Source of the DNA: Paraniabella defluvii
Lineage (GTDB): Bacteria; Bacteroidota; Bacteroidia; Chitinophagales; Chitinophagaceae
DNA: 64,000 bases
Direction: 5' to 3'
Assembly (NCBI GenBank): GCA_019316985.1
Contig: CP079215.1
Location: forward strand, 2,170,001 to 2,234,000
Positions 44,674 to 56,823 of this stretch are shown in pieces. Position 1 is the first letter of the stretch. The number at the start of each line of letters is the position of its first letter. The notes under the pieces were generated by a model that saw nothing but the letters and a program-made list of their open reading frames with translations, searched no databases and had not been told where the DNA came from. The position numbers were made by a program, and so were the translations under genes.

Positions 44674-46277
44674 TCATCTGATTTTTGTTCTGGGCAAAAA
44701 TTTTCGATCGTTCTCGTCTGAATCTTTGTAGTGTTTTCTTGTTTCCTTTAATTTTTGATGCATCGTTTTTTTCACATCAGCATAAGCCGGATCATTATAA
44801 ACATTATTCAGCTCTTCAGGATCTTTTTGCAGGTCGTATAACTCCCACTCGTCCGTATCATAGTAAAAGTGGATCAGTTTATACCGGCTGGTACGGATAC
44901 CGTAATGTCTTTTAACCATATGAATGGAAGGGTACTCATAATAGGTATAATAGATAACATCTCTCCATTGCTTTTCTTTTCCCGCTGCTAATTTTCTAAA
45001 AGATACCCCTGCATGTCTTTAGGAACGGTTACGCCGGCGTAATCAAGCAGGGTGGGCGCAAAATCCAGGTTCTGCACGAGCGCATCTGAGCTCGTTCCAG
45101 CCGGTATCTCAGCGGGGTAACGAACTAATAGCGGCGTTCTCAACGACTCTTCGTACATAAATCGCTTATCAAACCAGCCATGCTCACCCAGGTAAAATCC
45201 CTGGTCGGAAGTATATACAATAATCGTATTTTGATCCAGGCCATTTTCTTTTAAAAAATCAAGCATACGCCCCACACCGTCATCTACGGCGGCCACAGTA
45301 CCCAGGTAATCCTGCATATAGCGCTGATAACGCCAGCGCATCAGCTCCTGGCTGCTCATAGATGGATAATTCTTTTTGAAGGCAGCCATAATGGGATTAT
45401 AAACGCTATCCCAGCTGGCACGCTCAGCCGGCGTCATCCTGCCAAGGTTATTATTAAAGGCTGCTTTATCCCAGCTCAGGTATTCTTTAATGCCCAATTC
45501 GTCCATCAGTGCCGGTGGAACCTTATTATCTCCGGCCCAGTTCATGTGTTTTAAAATATTCATCTCTGCTGTTCTGGCAGCAGTGCCCCTGTTAGCATAA
45601 TCATCAAAAAGCGTTTTAGGCTCGGGAATGGTCATGCTGGTGTAGGCAGACAGATGCCTGAGCGCCGGTAGCCACTCGCGATGTGGAGCTTTTTGGTGGT
45701 ACAAAAGACAGAAAGGCTTTTGCTGATCGCGGTTTTTGATCCAGTCTATCGCCATATCCGTAGTAAGGTCTGTAACATACCCTTTTAGTTCTTTCTTGGT
45801 ACATTAATGATAAAATTGGGATTATAATATTCCCCTGGTCAATCAAAACTGCAGAATGATCAAAGCCCTGGGGCAATCCATCCATATGTATTTTGCCAAT
45901 CAATGCTGTTTGATAGCCATGCTGCTGCAATTGCTTCGCAAAATTGTCCTGGTCCCAGTTAAACCGGGCCTCATTATCCACTTTGCCGTTAACAAAGCTA
46001 TGCTTGCCTGTAAGCAGTACTGCCCTGCTGGGCGCGCAAAGTGAGTTAGTAACGGTAGCCCTGGTAAATAAAATACCCTCTTTTGCCAGCCGGTCAATAT
46101 TGGGGTTTTGTTCAGCCCATATCCGTAAGCGCTGATGGCCTGGTAGCCATGATCATCGCTCATAATGTAAACTATGTTGGGTCTTTGCTTTTTTGAAAGG
46201 TTGGACTGACCCTTAACACTTTGCCAGGTGCAAAAAAACACCAGGCTCCACAATATTTGCTTTGAAGCCAACTTCAT
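44674..46277 (-). CDS. Sulfatase (formylglycine-dependent, secreted)
   Basis: About 530 residues. It removes sulfate esters, most likely from a sugar or choline-type substrate. The signal peptide ends near VKGQS. Motifs: NIVYIMSDDHG (metal-binding Asp pair), LCAPSRAVLLTGKHS with C-x-P-x-R, the site turned into formylglycine, GKIHMDGLPQGFDH, TSDQGFYLGEHGWFDKRFMYEES and the C-terminal YKLIHFYYDTDEWELYDLQ. Frame breaks lie near 46135, 46105, 45815 and 44998. An anaerobic or FGE-type maturase is needed and is not in this window. It faces the phospholipase C gene tail to tail, so the two are co-located but not co-transcribed. Confidence 0.94.
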
Positions 46278-46653
46278 GTAAATTGTTTTACTAATAAATG
46301 TACAAAAACAAATACAAGCGGCAGCGGTGCGCTGTTTATTAAGAACGCAAGTTTTAAAAAGTTAATACTGGGGTAACGTATAATAATAAACAGGTATCAA
46401 AATTATTATTACATATAGTTTACCCTCGCCCTTCCAGCCAGTGAGGACAATGGCCAGGGCGATGCTGAGGTTTGTGTCTCACAAACCAGTCGGATGCATT
46501 TAAATAAAATTGATGCCCGTTTGTAATAAAAAAGGGAGAAGATAAGAATACCCCCTCCGTTGTTTTACATGAGAAAAATTTAAATCAGCCTACTGTCGGG
46601 CTGTCAAAGAACTCTCCAAAGGACTTCTTCAAACCTTCGGAGACCATTGGAGC
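46278..46653. other. Intergenic region with two strong hairpins
   Basis: This 376-bp gap contains TCGCCCT (46426-46432) pairing with AGGGCGA (46456-46462), with an inner GCCA/TGGC stem and 10-nt loop, and right after it a perfect 8-bp hairpin GGTTTGTG-TCT-CACAAACC (46469-46487). Neither is followed by a T-tract. The GC of this block is well above its AT-rich surroundings. A TACATTTA element on the minus strand near 46300 may serve the sulfatase. No protein-coding frame is convincing. The block may be a structured RNA or an intergenic repeat. Confidence 0.5.
46614..46642 (-). terminator. Weak terminator-like hairpin after the PepSY-like gene
   Basis: CTCCAAAGG (46614-46622) and CCTTCGGAG (46634-46642) pair at eight of nine positions. 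On the minus strand it lies 11 bp after the stop, and the following bases include TTCTTTG rather than a clean T-tract. Confidence 0.4.
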
Positions 46654-47103
46654 CTATTTGTCGCCTCTTTTATATTTTGCCACTAACTCAGTATCGCCAA
46701 TGCTGTTAGCATTGATATGAGTATAGGATTTATCGTCTTTTAAAACAATGCGATAATTAACGCCGTTCCTGTTCGCTACTTCAGTTACACCAAACACCTC
46801 TGCGCCTTTATATTCTTTTTTAACGGCATAAAGCACATTAGCGGGGAGATTGCTCTCGCCATAGTAGCGGATGGTTTGGATCAGGTTGCCCTTTGCATCA
46901 ATAGTTGCGCGTGACTTAATGCCATCGCTGGTGAAAAAGGCCTCATAAGTGTTTCCTGTATTGGTCCATTTTACATCATCGGCATCTTTGAAAAGCTGGT
47001 TGAAAGTTTTTTCGGCTTTTTCTGTTACGGGTTCAACAGCTGACGCAGCGGCATTAAAAGCCAGTGTCAGTATCATGGCGGCGGAAAGAATTAAGTTTTT
47101 CAT
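46654..47103 (-). CDS. Secreted PepSY-like small protein
   Basis: 149 residues, intact. Signal peptide MKNLILSAAMILTLAFNAAA. The mature part (FNQLFKDADDVKWTNTGNTY, EAFFTSDGIKSRATIDAKGN, then ANVLYAVKKEYKGAEVFGVTEV and NGVNYRIVLKDD) has the beta-strand pattern of the PepSY-like/DUF2874 proteins common in the Bacteroidota periplasm. These may inhibit or bind other proteins; the function here is unknown. I use the MKNL start at 47103, because a longer frame lacks a signal peptide start. A promoter-like TATGTTTG lies upstream, giving an mRNA leader of about 58 nt with a GC-rich hairpin. Confidence 0.8.
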   Translation of the reverse strand: MKNLILSAAMILTLAFNAAASAVEPVTEKAEKTFNQLFKDADDVKWTNTGNTYEAFFTSDGIKSRATIDAKGNLIQTIRYYGESNLPANVLYAVKKEYKGAEVFGVTEVANRNGVNYRIVLKDDKSYTHINANSIGDTELVAKYKRGDK

Positions 47104-47132
47104 TGTAATAAGTTTAAATATTTTGTTTATTA

Positions 47133-47157
47133 CCTGCCGGGGGCAGGCGGTTTTTTT
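47133..47157. other. GC-rich hairpin in the leader of the PepSY-like gene
   Basis: CCTGCC-GGG-GGCAGG (47133-47147). On the minus strand it lies between the predicted promoter and the start codon. On the plus strand it is followed by CGG and T7, the shape of a terminator, though no plus-strand gene precedes it. Confidence 0.4.
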
Positions 47158-47167
47158 AATTGTTTCA

Positions 47168-47175
47168 CAAACATA
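47168..47175 (-). promoter_or_regulatory. Predicted -7 element (TATGTTTG, minus strand)
   Basis: CAAACATA on the plus strand reads TATGTTTG on the minus strand, a full TAnnTTTG match, 65 bp upstream of the PepSY-like gene start. Confidence 0.5.
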
Positions 47176-47359
47176 AACCTGGTACAGGGCCCGGGGCAAC
47201 AGCTAAATGGTCAACAGTATTTAAATTACCGGTAAACAGCCGTTTTGCCTGGGTGAAATTCCTGATTGCGTGCAACCATGGTTTGTTTCTTTGTTTTTAA
47301 TTTAGAGGAGTAATGCATTAATTCCGTCTTGCTATATATAATTCGCAGAAATTCAAATA

Positions 47360-48039
47360 ATGTTACAGCAAAAGCAAAATTTTTTAAAAAAGAATAAAAT
47401 GCTTGAAGATTCATTTAAGTTGTTGCTCAAAAATTATACGCATGCCGGGGCTGCGATAGGTGAATATTGGAAAGAGATCAATACCCGTTACTCAGAACCA
47501 CATCGGCATTATCACACGCTTTCACACCTTACTAATCTCCTGAAGGAGCTTACCGGTATAAGAACGAAATTAGAAAACTGGGAAGCGATGCTTTTTGCAC
47601 TTTACTATCACGATATTATTTACGATCCGCTTCAATCTGACAATGAAGAGCAAAGCGCTGCGCTGGCCGGGGAGAGAATGACGCAGATTAATGTGCCCGA
47701 CCAGATCATTGGCATAACGGTAAATGCTATAATGGCTACCCGGTCCCATACCGGAACCGGCTACCCGGATATTAATTATTTTAAAGATGCAGATTTGTCC
47801 GTTTTAGGGCAAAGCTCCCAAACGTATAAAGAGTATAGCAATGCGATAAGAAAGGAGTACATCATTTACCCCGATGCCGTTTACTGGCCCGCACGTAAAA
47901 AGGTGTTACTCGGGTTTTTGCAAATGGACCGCCTTTTTACAACCGATATTTTTACAGGAGGTACGAAGAACAGGCACGCATGAATCTAACGGCCGAAGTG
48001 CTATCAATAGATAACAGGGCAGGGCATAGTAGCATTTAA
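47360..48039 (+). CDS. HD-superfamily metal-dependent hydrolase (COG4339-like)
   Basis: About 225 residues, of the small HD-domain family of predicted phosphohydrolases with unknown substrate. Motifs: HRHYHTLSHLTNLLKEL near residue 50, FALYYHDIIYDP with the HD pair, EEQSAALAGERM and KDADLSVLG. The ATG at 47360 or the one at 47399 (MLEDSF) could be the start; the second fits the family better. One frame break at the T5 run near 47950 gives the family's C-terminus IFYRRYEEQARMNL and a stop at 48037-48039 in place of the early stop at 47983. It stands alone, 45 bp before the methyltransferase. Confidence 0.85.
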
Positions 48040-48057
48040 CGGAATAAACGTTACATG

Positions 48058-48065
48058 TATCTTTG
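48058..48065 (+). promoter_or_regulatory. Predicted -7 element (TATCTTTG) for the methyltransferase
   Basis: Full TAnnTTTG match, 18 bp before the ATG at 48084 and 18 bp after the corrected stop of the HD gene. Confidence 0.55.
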
Positions 48066-48083
48066 ACTGGTAATATAACGACA

Positions 48084-48705
48084 ATGGATGTAAGAAACGC
48101 GTACAATATTTGGGCCGGTCAATACGATACCAATAAAAACCGGACACGGGACCTGGAAGCGGTATCGCTTCAACAAACTTTAAGTGATATTCAATTTGAC
48201 CGCTGTTTGGAGATAGGTTGCGGTACAGGTAAGAATACGCAGTGGTTGCTGACCCGGGCACGCCAGGTAACAGCGGTAGACCTTTCCGAAGAAATGCTTT
48301 TCAGGGCCCGGCAAAAATCGATGCATCAAATGTGGAGTTTAAGCAGGCCGATATAACAAAGGACTGGTCGTTTGCCGTGGGCTTATACGACATGGTTACC
48401 TTTAGCCTGGTGCTGGAGCATATAGAAAACCTCGACCCTGTTTTTGAAAAGCTTTCGGGCGTAACAGATGCCGGGGCTATATTTATGTGGGAGAACTACA
48501 TCCGTTTAAACAATACGGGGAACCAGGGCAAGATTTGAAACCGGAGGGAACAACCATCGTTAACTGCTTCAATCATCATATCTCCGATTTTACCGGCGCT
48601 GCTGCCAGGAACGGGTTCAGGATAGTGCAGCTGTCAGAATATTTTGATGATAACAACAGGGCAGGCATTCCCCGCATTCTTACATTGCTGTTTAAAAAAG
48701 GCTAA
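48084..48705 (+). CDS. Class I SAM-dependent methyltransferase
   Basis: About 207 residues with the Rossmann methyltransferase order: MDVRNAYNIWAGQYD at the start, motif I CLEIGCGTGKNTQWL, motif II VTAVDLSEEML, EFKQADITKDW and motif IV YDMVTFSLVLEHIE. The C-terminus ends RAGIPRILTLLFKKG at 48705. Frame breaks lie near 48320 and 48500. The family includes quinone, lipid and small-molecule methyltransferases; the substrate is not indicated. The 3' end is followed by a terminator shared with the convergent gene. Confidence 0.88.
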
Positions 48706-48728
48706 CGGCAACAATGGGATCGTCTTTA

Positions 48729-48750
48729 AAGAGCAGGATGCTCTTCTTTT
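48729..48750 (+). terminator. Terminator after the methyltransferase
   Basis: Perfect 7-bp stem AAGAGCA (48729-48735) and TGCTCTT (48739-48745) with a 3-nt loop, followed by CTTTTA and more T-rich sequence. The minus strand reads the same stem after the corrected stop of the opposing gene, so it can serve both. Confidence 0.75.
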
Positions 48751-50297
48751 ACCCTTCTTTTTACTCTTCAGGTATTTGTTATAAACAATTTCCTGCATCG
48801 GTTTGCCGGCTACCTTGCTTTCCAGCCAGGAAATAATATCCAGGTAAGCCAGTGAGCGGGTTTCAAAACGATTGCCCTCCAGGTGCTGTACTTTTTCCAG
48901 GAAGTGCTCAAACTCGGGCTTTAGCTGGCGATTGGTAAACTTGAAGGAGTTGCGTAAGAAACGGAACATCTCCTGCTCAATAATCGTCAGGTTTTTCATG
49001 CGCGACATGTAGCGGAATACCGAACGGGTCAGTGAATCCATCAGCTCCAGGTTGCCCAGTTCATAATGCGCCAGCAGGTGCATCAGCCGGGCATAACATT
49101 GAAGGTCTGTTCTTAACTCCGATGAGTCGTTGATGATCTTTTGCAGGTAGTCGATGCAGGTGCTGTAGTCTCCCGAAAGATAATATAGCAGGGCGATCTT
49201 GTAAGTGATCACCATTACCCGGTGCTTGTCCAGGAAGATCTCGTATTCCGCCATTTTTTCCTCTATCTGCGGAATAGCTTTCAGTCCCTCTTCGCAAAGC
49301 CCGGTAATATTGTAAAAATTGATCTTGGCCCCGGCGATGTACACGAACGATTGAACGGTAAAGTTTTCATTGTCCTGCACCCGCTTGGTTTGCGAAAATT
49401 CTTCAAATTCTTTTAATACCGCGCTTAATTCGGCGTAATTACGCAAATCGAAGTGGGCATTAAGCAGGCTGTGATAACCTTTTATAAGGTGCCCGGTTTC
49501 TACACGCATCATATTGGGTTTTTCTTTAAAAAGATCTACCCATTTCTGCGCGTAGCGGTAATACATTAAAAAGTCCTGACGTATAAAAGCATACCAGGTG
49601 TAGCTTTGGTAATAATAAAGTCTTTCGTAAAATCCTTCCTGCTGGGCAGAGCCTGAGGGCAACGACTGCCTGAAGAACTTCTTTACCTTATCTTCCTCAT
49701 CCTCGTTGCGGGCATGCCCGTTGGCAATAAAGAACCCGTACATCTGTAAAGAAAGATTCGAAAGCCTGGTGATCATATCCAGTTTCCGGTTGGCCTCATT
49801 GGCCTCTTCCGATAATTCATCTATGCGGGTTTTGAAAGTATCTGTTACGTTTAAGGCCTCTATTCTCTTTTCGAGGGATAGTAAAAGCGGCAGAAAGAAA
49901 AATTTCTGGTTCACCTTCGCTACCTCTTTCGCCTTGTCTATTGCACGAAGACTTTGAAAAAACAATCCTTTTTGTAAAGAATATGAGCCGAATCAAATAA
50001 TTCATTCAATTGCAGGTCAAGGCTGTCGTTACTTTTAAGTAGGCGTAAGCTCGCCAGCAACTCCTTATACAGGTGAGATTTTAAATTGGACAATTGAGGT
50101 TTGGTGACGCCTTTCATTTTTTTGATAAGCACTTTTTCATCATAAGCGTCCATCTTATCCAGCACATCAAACAGTTTGATGATTTTAAGATCTTCATTTC
50201 CCGAGCTCCGGGTGATATAAAGTTTAAAATGCCTTTTCTCTGCTTTCTCTAAAGAAAGAATCAATTGAAACAATATGTCGCTCGGCTTCTTCGGCAT
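48749..50297 (-). CDS. Conserved Bacteroidota TPR-like helical protein of unknown function
   Basis: About 515 residues, almost entirely alpha-helical by composition, with no signal peptide or membrane helix, so cytoplasmic. Typical stretches: MPKKPSDILFQLILSLEKAE, KRHFKLYI, SHLYKELLASLRLLK, LLYYLSGDYSTCIDYLQKII and RSLAYLDIISWLESK. I recognise the pattern as TPR-like but no family function. One break near 49960 joins the N-terminal 115 residues to the rest (ILYKKGLFFQSLRAIDKAKE). The C-terminus is uncertain: as read it runs to 48634 across the terminator and into the methyltransferase gene, but one extra A or G near 48755 gives a stop at 48749, next to the terminator; I prefer this end. Confidence 0.75.
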
Positions 50298-50460
50298 TTA
50301 AACAAAAATAACTTTAATAGTAAAAAAACAATAAATATTGTTGAACATAACTGAAAAATAACTCCGAATTAATTGTATAATAATGTTTTTGATAGGTTCG
50401 GAACCATTTGACATGCTGATAATGGCAATAATTGGTATATGTAAACAAATAGGTATATAT

Positions 50461-50468
50461 TATCTTTG
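50461..50468 (+). promoter_or_regulatory. Predicted -7 element (TATCTTTG) with no gene behind it
   Basis: Full TAnnTTTG match on the plus strand, divergent from the helical-repeat gene at 50297. The only thing between it and a terminator at 50550 is about 80 bp without a plausible gene. Confidence 0.55.
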
Positions 50469-50473
50469 TACCG

Positions 50474-50585
50474 GAGACAGAGAGAAAAAGAGGCAATAGA
50501 TAGAAAAGAGATATTTATTAAGATTTTTCATATGGCAAGCAATCGTTAGAGGTCAATCCGTTTCTACGGAAGGACCTTTTTCTTT
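50474..50585 (+). ncRNA. Candidate small RNA or leader (promoter-to-terminator unit)
   Basis: The interval begins about 6 nt after the TATCTTTG element and ends with a terminator hairpin, predicting an RNA of about 110 nt. The first part is purine-rich (CGGAGACAGAGAGAAAAAGAG region). The only start codon, at 50532, opens a five-codon frame (MASNR) that stops inside the hairpin region. No homology cue to a known RNA family is visible. It could equally be a tiny gene damaged by a lost base. Confidence 0.4.
50550..50585 (+). terminator. Rho-independent terminator of the candidate small RNA
   Basis: Outer stem AGGTC/GACCT (50550-50554, 50573-50577), symmetric 3-nt internal loop, inner stem CCGT/ACGG with a TTCT loop, then TTTTCTTT. 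Confidence 0.75.
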
Positions 50586-50595
50586 AAGGCCATAT

Positions 50596-50627
50596 AAAAA
50601 AAAAAAGCGATGGAATAAATCCATCGC
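50596..50627 (-). terminator. Terminator of the metalloprotease gene (minus strand)
   Basis: GCGATGGA (50607-50614) and TCCATCGC (50620-50627) form a perfect 8-bp stem with a 5-nt loop. On the minus strand it is followed by an 11-base T-tract (A-run at 50596-50606). It lies 25 bp after the stop codon at 50653. Confidence 0.9.
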
Positions 50628-50652
50628 CTTTGAACATAGCAAAGCGGCCATA

Positions 50653-53177
50653 TTATTTAGGCTCCAAAGCCTGTTTGATCCTCTCCAGTAAATCCAGTAA
50701 ATGATTCTTCGAAGCAGTATCACCATAACCATTTGCAGCAGCACGCAATTCAGCCGCCAAAGAACGCAATTGTCCTTTTACAACCGACATAATATCGCTG
50801 GCAATATTAATTTCTCCACCTCTAGATAACGCAGCCTGCTCCTGTTTTGAAGGGTTGGCTAAAGTGATCAATTTTTCTACATAGGATTTTTGTAATTGCC
50901 TGCGATATACATCAATAGCTTTACGGGATGCTAATTCGGTAAATACCGATTTTCTCACATCACTAAGCATTTCGGTAGGGCTATATGCTTTTGCACCTTC
51001 GCTGGCTTCGGCACTGGTGAGTTTGCTCAACGTAGCCGGGTTGATCAGGATGTTTAAAGCCCTGTCCTGAACACGTGCCACTACACCCAACGGGTCCTGT
51101 CCCGTTAAGGCAGCATACTCTTTCTGTATGATCCAGGTTGGGGTAATAAATACATTGGATTGTAACCAGGCCATAGCATCCTTTTGTGTAGCCTTACTGG
51201 TGAACTGGTAAACAGCCCCTGTTTGTTCCACACGTTTCGGCGTGCGTTCAATACCTCCGATATTATTAGCCACATGTCCTATATACCGGCCAAATTGTCC
51301 TACGATCTCGTTATAAATAGTGCTCAGGTTCGTATAATCTTTAGTGGCCTGGTGCGTGTATTGGGGTAAATTTACAATAATGCGCTTCAGGTTTTTAATA
51401 CCGTAGCTACTGGCTTTCATCGCATTATCACTCAGGTCTTCTGTCTGGCTCCTGGGATCATCCCTGTTTCCTTCACCGTCGCCCCACCACAAACGTGGAT
51501 TTTTAGTTTATCAATAGTGATCTTGTTCAAAAGCGCCACCTCCTGGTCTGCATTTCTTGCTTCAGGATGCCAGCGGTAACCCCACTCAATGGCCCATATA
51601 TCATAGTCGCCGATTCGCGGAAACAAACCTTTCTGTGCTATATTGTCCTCTGGCTGGGCAACATAATTAAAACGCGCATAATCCATTATAGACGGGGTAT
51701 GCCCGTTGGCTTCTACCCACGCTTTGTCTCTCAGCTTTTCGGTAGGCACGGTAGACGAAGAGCCGAAATTGTGTCTTAAACCCAAAGTATGACCCACCTC
51801 ATGGCTGCTTACAAAACGGATCAATTGCCCCATCAGCTCGTCGTCAAACTCCATTTTGCGGGCTTTAGGATCAACTGCAGCGGTTTGTATCATGTACCAG
51901 TTACGTACCAGGCTCATTACATTATGATACCAGTTAATATGACTTTCCATAATCTCCCCGCTTCTCGGATCATGCACATTAGGGCCACTTGCATTAGGTA
52001 TATCAGAGGGTTTGTAGATAATGGCACTGTGGCGGGCATCTTCCAGGCTGAAAGTGCTGTCTTCTTCGTACGTTGGGGCCAGTTTGGCTACGATCGCGTT
52101 TTTAAAGCCTGCTTTCTCAAAAGCAACCTGCCAGTCGTTCACACCCTGTATCAGGTAAGGCACCCATTTTTTGGGAGTGGTAGGATCAATATAATAAACA
52201 ATCTGTTTTTGGGCTCTACCAATTCTCCACGCTTATATTTTTCTATGTCTTCATCTTTAGGTTCTAACCTGTAGCGTGCAATATAACGGTAACGGTCAAC
52301 GCCCCGCGGATTTACATCAAAATCGGTAATGTTTTGGGTAGTGAAATAGCCTATCCTGTCGTCAAAATAGCGCGGCTGCATAGGCACTTTAGGCAACAAT
52401 ACCATAGATGTGTTGAGCTCAAAGGTAAGCGGTGTGCTCACCGCGTAAGGATTGGGGGCGTACCGGGCTGTGCAACAGGCGTATACATGTAAGTTTTTAC
52501 CGTTTTTACCTCTATATTGGTAGGGTAAGAGCGGATGTTTTGGGTATAAGACCGGTCTGACTGTATCATTCCCAGCCCCAGTATTTTTTTAACAACCGGA
52601 GAGAAAAAGAAATAATCATTATCACCATTCATATAGTCGGTAACATCAATTACGGCGCCTTTGCTGTCGGGGCTCCAGGCTTTTACTTCGAAGGATGCGC
52701 CTATAGGTTGAATATTGCTGTTCATTACGTTACGGTACATACCCTCTGTACTGTCCCGCCCTATTTCCTGGAAAGAGGTACGCTTGAGGTATACCCTGTT
52801 GCGGCCTTTTTCAAAACGAACGGTATTGGAGTTGATCTGGTCGCCGGCATAGCTGGCCCCGGTTCTGAAACCGGCTGCTGCTTTTGAAAGACGTGATACT
52901 ACCAGGATATCACGCTCAAACATATCTGCAGGGATCTCGAAGAAATACTTATCATCTATTTTATGCAGCGTGAACATGCCTTTTGTAGTAATGGCTTTGC
53001 CTGTAATTACTTCCTTGTAAGGCTTGGGCTGTCCGGGAGGGCCCACCGCTGCTTTTTTAGTGGTGTCGGCTTTGGCTACCGCCGGAGGCGGTTGGTTTTT
53101 GTTCCTTTTTGCGCGTGAGTGGTAGTAGCTTGCAGTCCCAATAACGCTAATAAGGAAATAGTCAAAATTCTTTGCAT
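50653..53177 (-). CDS. Large secreted zinc-dependent metalloprotease (DUF5117/DUF4953 type)
   Basis: About 840 residues. The start at 53177 (MQRILTISLLALLG, cleavage near THAQ) gives a secreted protein once one A is added near 53105; a longer upstream frame is spurious. The N-terminal DUF5117-like half (KIDDKYFFEIPADMFERDIL, VSRLSKAAAGFRTGASYAGD) is followed by the metzincin zinc site SSHEVGHTLGLRHNFGSS and a C-terminal DUF4953 part ending in LLERIKQALEPK. Frame breaks lie near 52445, 52205 and 51490. This family is widespread in Bacteroidota and probably acts in the periplasm or outside. It has its own strong terminator and no co-oriented neighbour. Confidence 0.93.
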
Positions 53178-53359
53178 GTGTAAAAATTGGGGATTTAGTA
53201 TACGAATGAAGCGAATTTACTAATTGAAAACAGATGAAAAATCGATTTTTGATGAACGGCAGCATTCTCAGCTATTTATTAATAGATTACTATACCTGGC
53301 GGAAATCTTTGATGAATCTTTAATATTAGCAGGTCAAAACTTCCAACGGCTTCTAACCG

Positions 53360-53367
53360 TATCTTTG
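53360..53367 (+). promoter_or_regulatory. Predicted -7 element (TATCTTTG) for alaS
   Basis: Full TAnnTTTG match, 19 bp before the alaS ATG at 53387. Confidence 0.6.
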
Positions 53368-53386
53368 CAGCCCTTAAAATAATAAG

Positions 53387-55993
<2,607 letters not shown>

Positions 55994-56018
55994 GTTCAGC
56001 AACGACCTATTTTTATAA

Positions 56019-56055
56019 GCCCCGCGGGAGTTCAACCCCGTGGGGCCTTGTTTTT
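56019..56055 (+). terminator. Rho-independent terminator after alaS
   Basis: A 10-bp GC-rich stem GCCCCGCGGG (56019-56028) against CCCGTGGGGC (56037-56046) with one G-T pair and an 8-nt loop, followed by CTTGTTTTT. Confidence 0.85.
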
Positions 56056-56090
56056 AGGCGTAAAAATTGTATAAGCTCAGAAAAGTAACT

Positions 56091-56816
56091 ATGCCTGAAG
56101 GTCCTTCCATTCTTTTACTAAAAAAACAATTACAACCCTTTGTAGGTAAAACGGTAAAGCAGGCCGGCGGCTACGGACCCATGCCTGCCAGCTGGATTAA
56201 TGGAAAAAACTAAAAAAGAAGTACAAACCCATGGTAAGCACCTGTATTTTATTTTTACCAATGGAGTGGTGCAGCTTCACCTGGGGCTTTTCGGAGAAGT
56301 GTTGATCAATGAACGGAAAAAGTAAACCGTAAATTCTTCCTGGAGTTTGCACGGGGAGAAATCAACGGTTACGTGGTAAGCGTGAAGAAAATAGATGGCA
56401 AGGATGCTCTTTTTGATCCGCGTACGGATATTTTGAGTGATGATTTTGAGGTGGCCTATGTAAAATCCCTGCTTGCTAAACAACCCGGAAAAGATATTGC
56501 TTCGGTCTTGATGGATCAGCAGGTATTTACAGGGGTAGGCAATAAAATACGGGTGGAGGCTTTGTACAGGGCAGGAGTGCATCCGCTTAGCAAAGCCGGA
56601 AAAATTCCTGCTAAGGTACTCGGCAAATTAATAGCTGCGGTACGTAGCTATGCCCAAATCTTCTATAAAAACCTGGAGAAAACCGGCACCAACCAGGATT
56701 TTAAAGCTTACCAGCAGGAGCACGATCCTCAGGGAAATGAAATCACCATGAAATATTTAGCCAAAGAGAAGCGGAAAGTATATTTTAGTGAGCGAAAACA
56801 AAAGTTATATACCTGA
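56091..56816 (+). CDS. Fpg/Nei-family DNA glycosylase (zincless type)
   Basis: Base-excision repair glycosylase/AP lyase of about 240 residues. It begins MPEGP, in which the N-terminal Pro2 and Glu3 are the catalytic residues. Other family marks are LHLGLFGEVLINE and the helix-two-turn-helix GVGNKIRVEALYRAGVHP. The C-terminus has no Cys4 zinc finger (NEITMKYLAKEKRKVYFSER region), so it would use a zincless finger as in NEIL1-like enzymes. Frame breaks lie near 56206 (A6) and 56318 (A5). It is separated from alaS by a terminator. Substrate preference, oxidised purines or pyrimidines, cannot be decided here. Confidence 0.9.
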
Positions 56817-56823
56817 TTGCTGA

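Noticed and set aside
50314..50496. 60-codon minus-strand frame in the intergenic region
   Set aside because: Tyr/Phe-rich translation of AT-rich DNA with no family pattern; overlaps the promoter of the candidate small RNA.
50532..50549. Five-codon frame MASNR as a leader peptide
   Set aside because: No run of codons for one amino acid and no downstream biosynthetic gene; too short to support.
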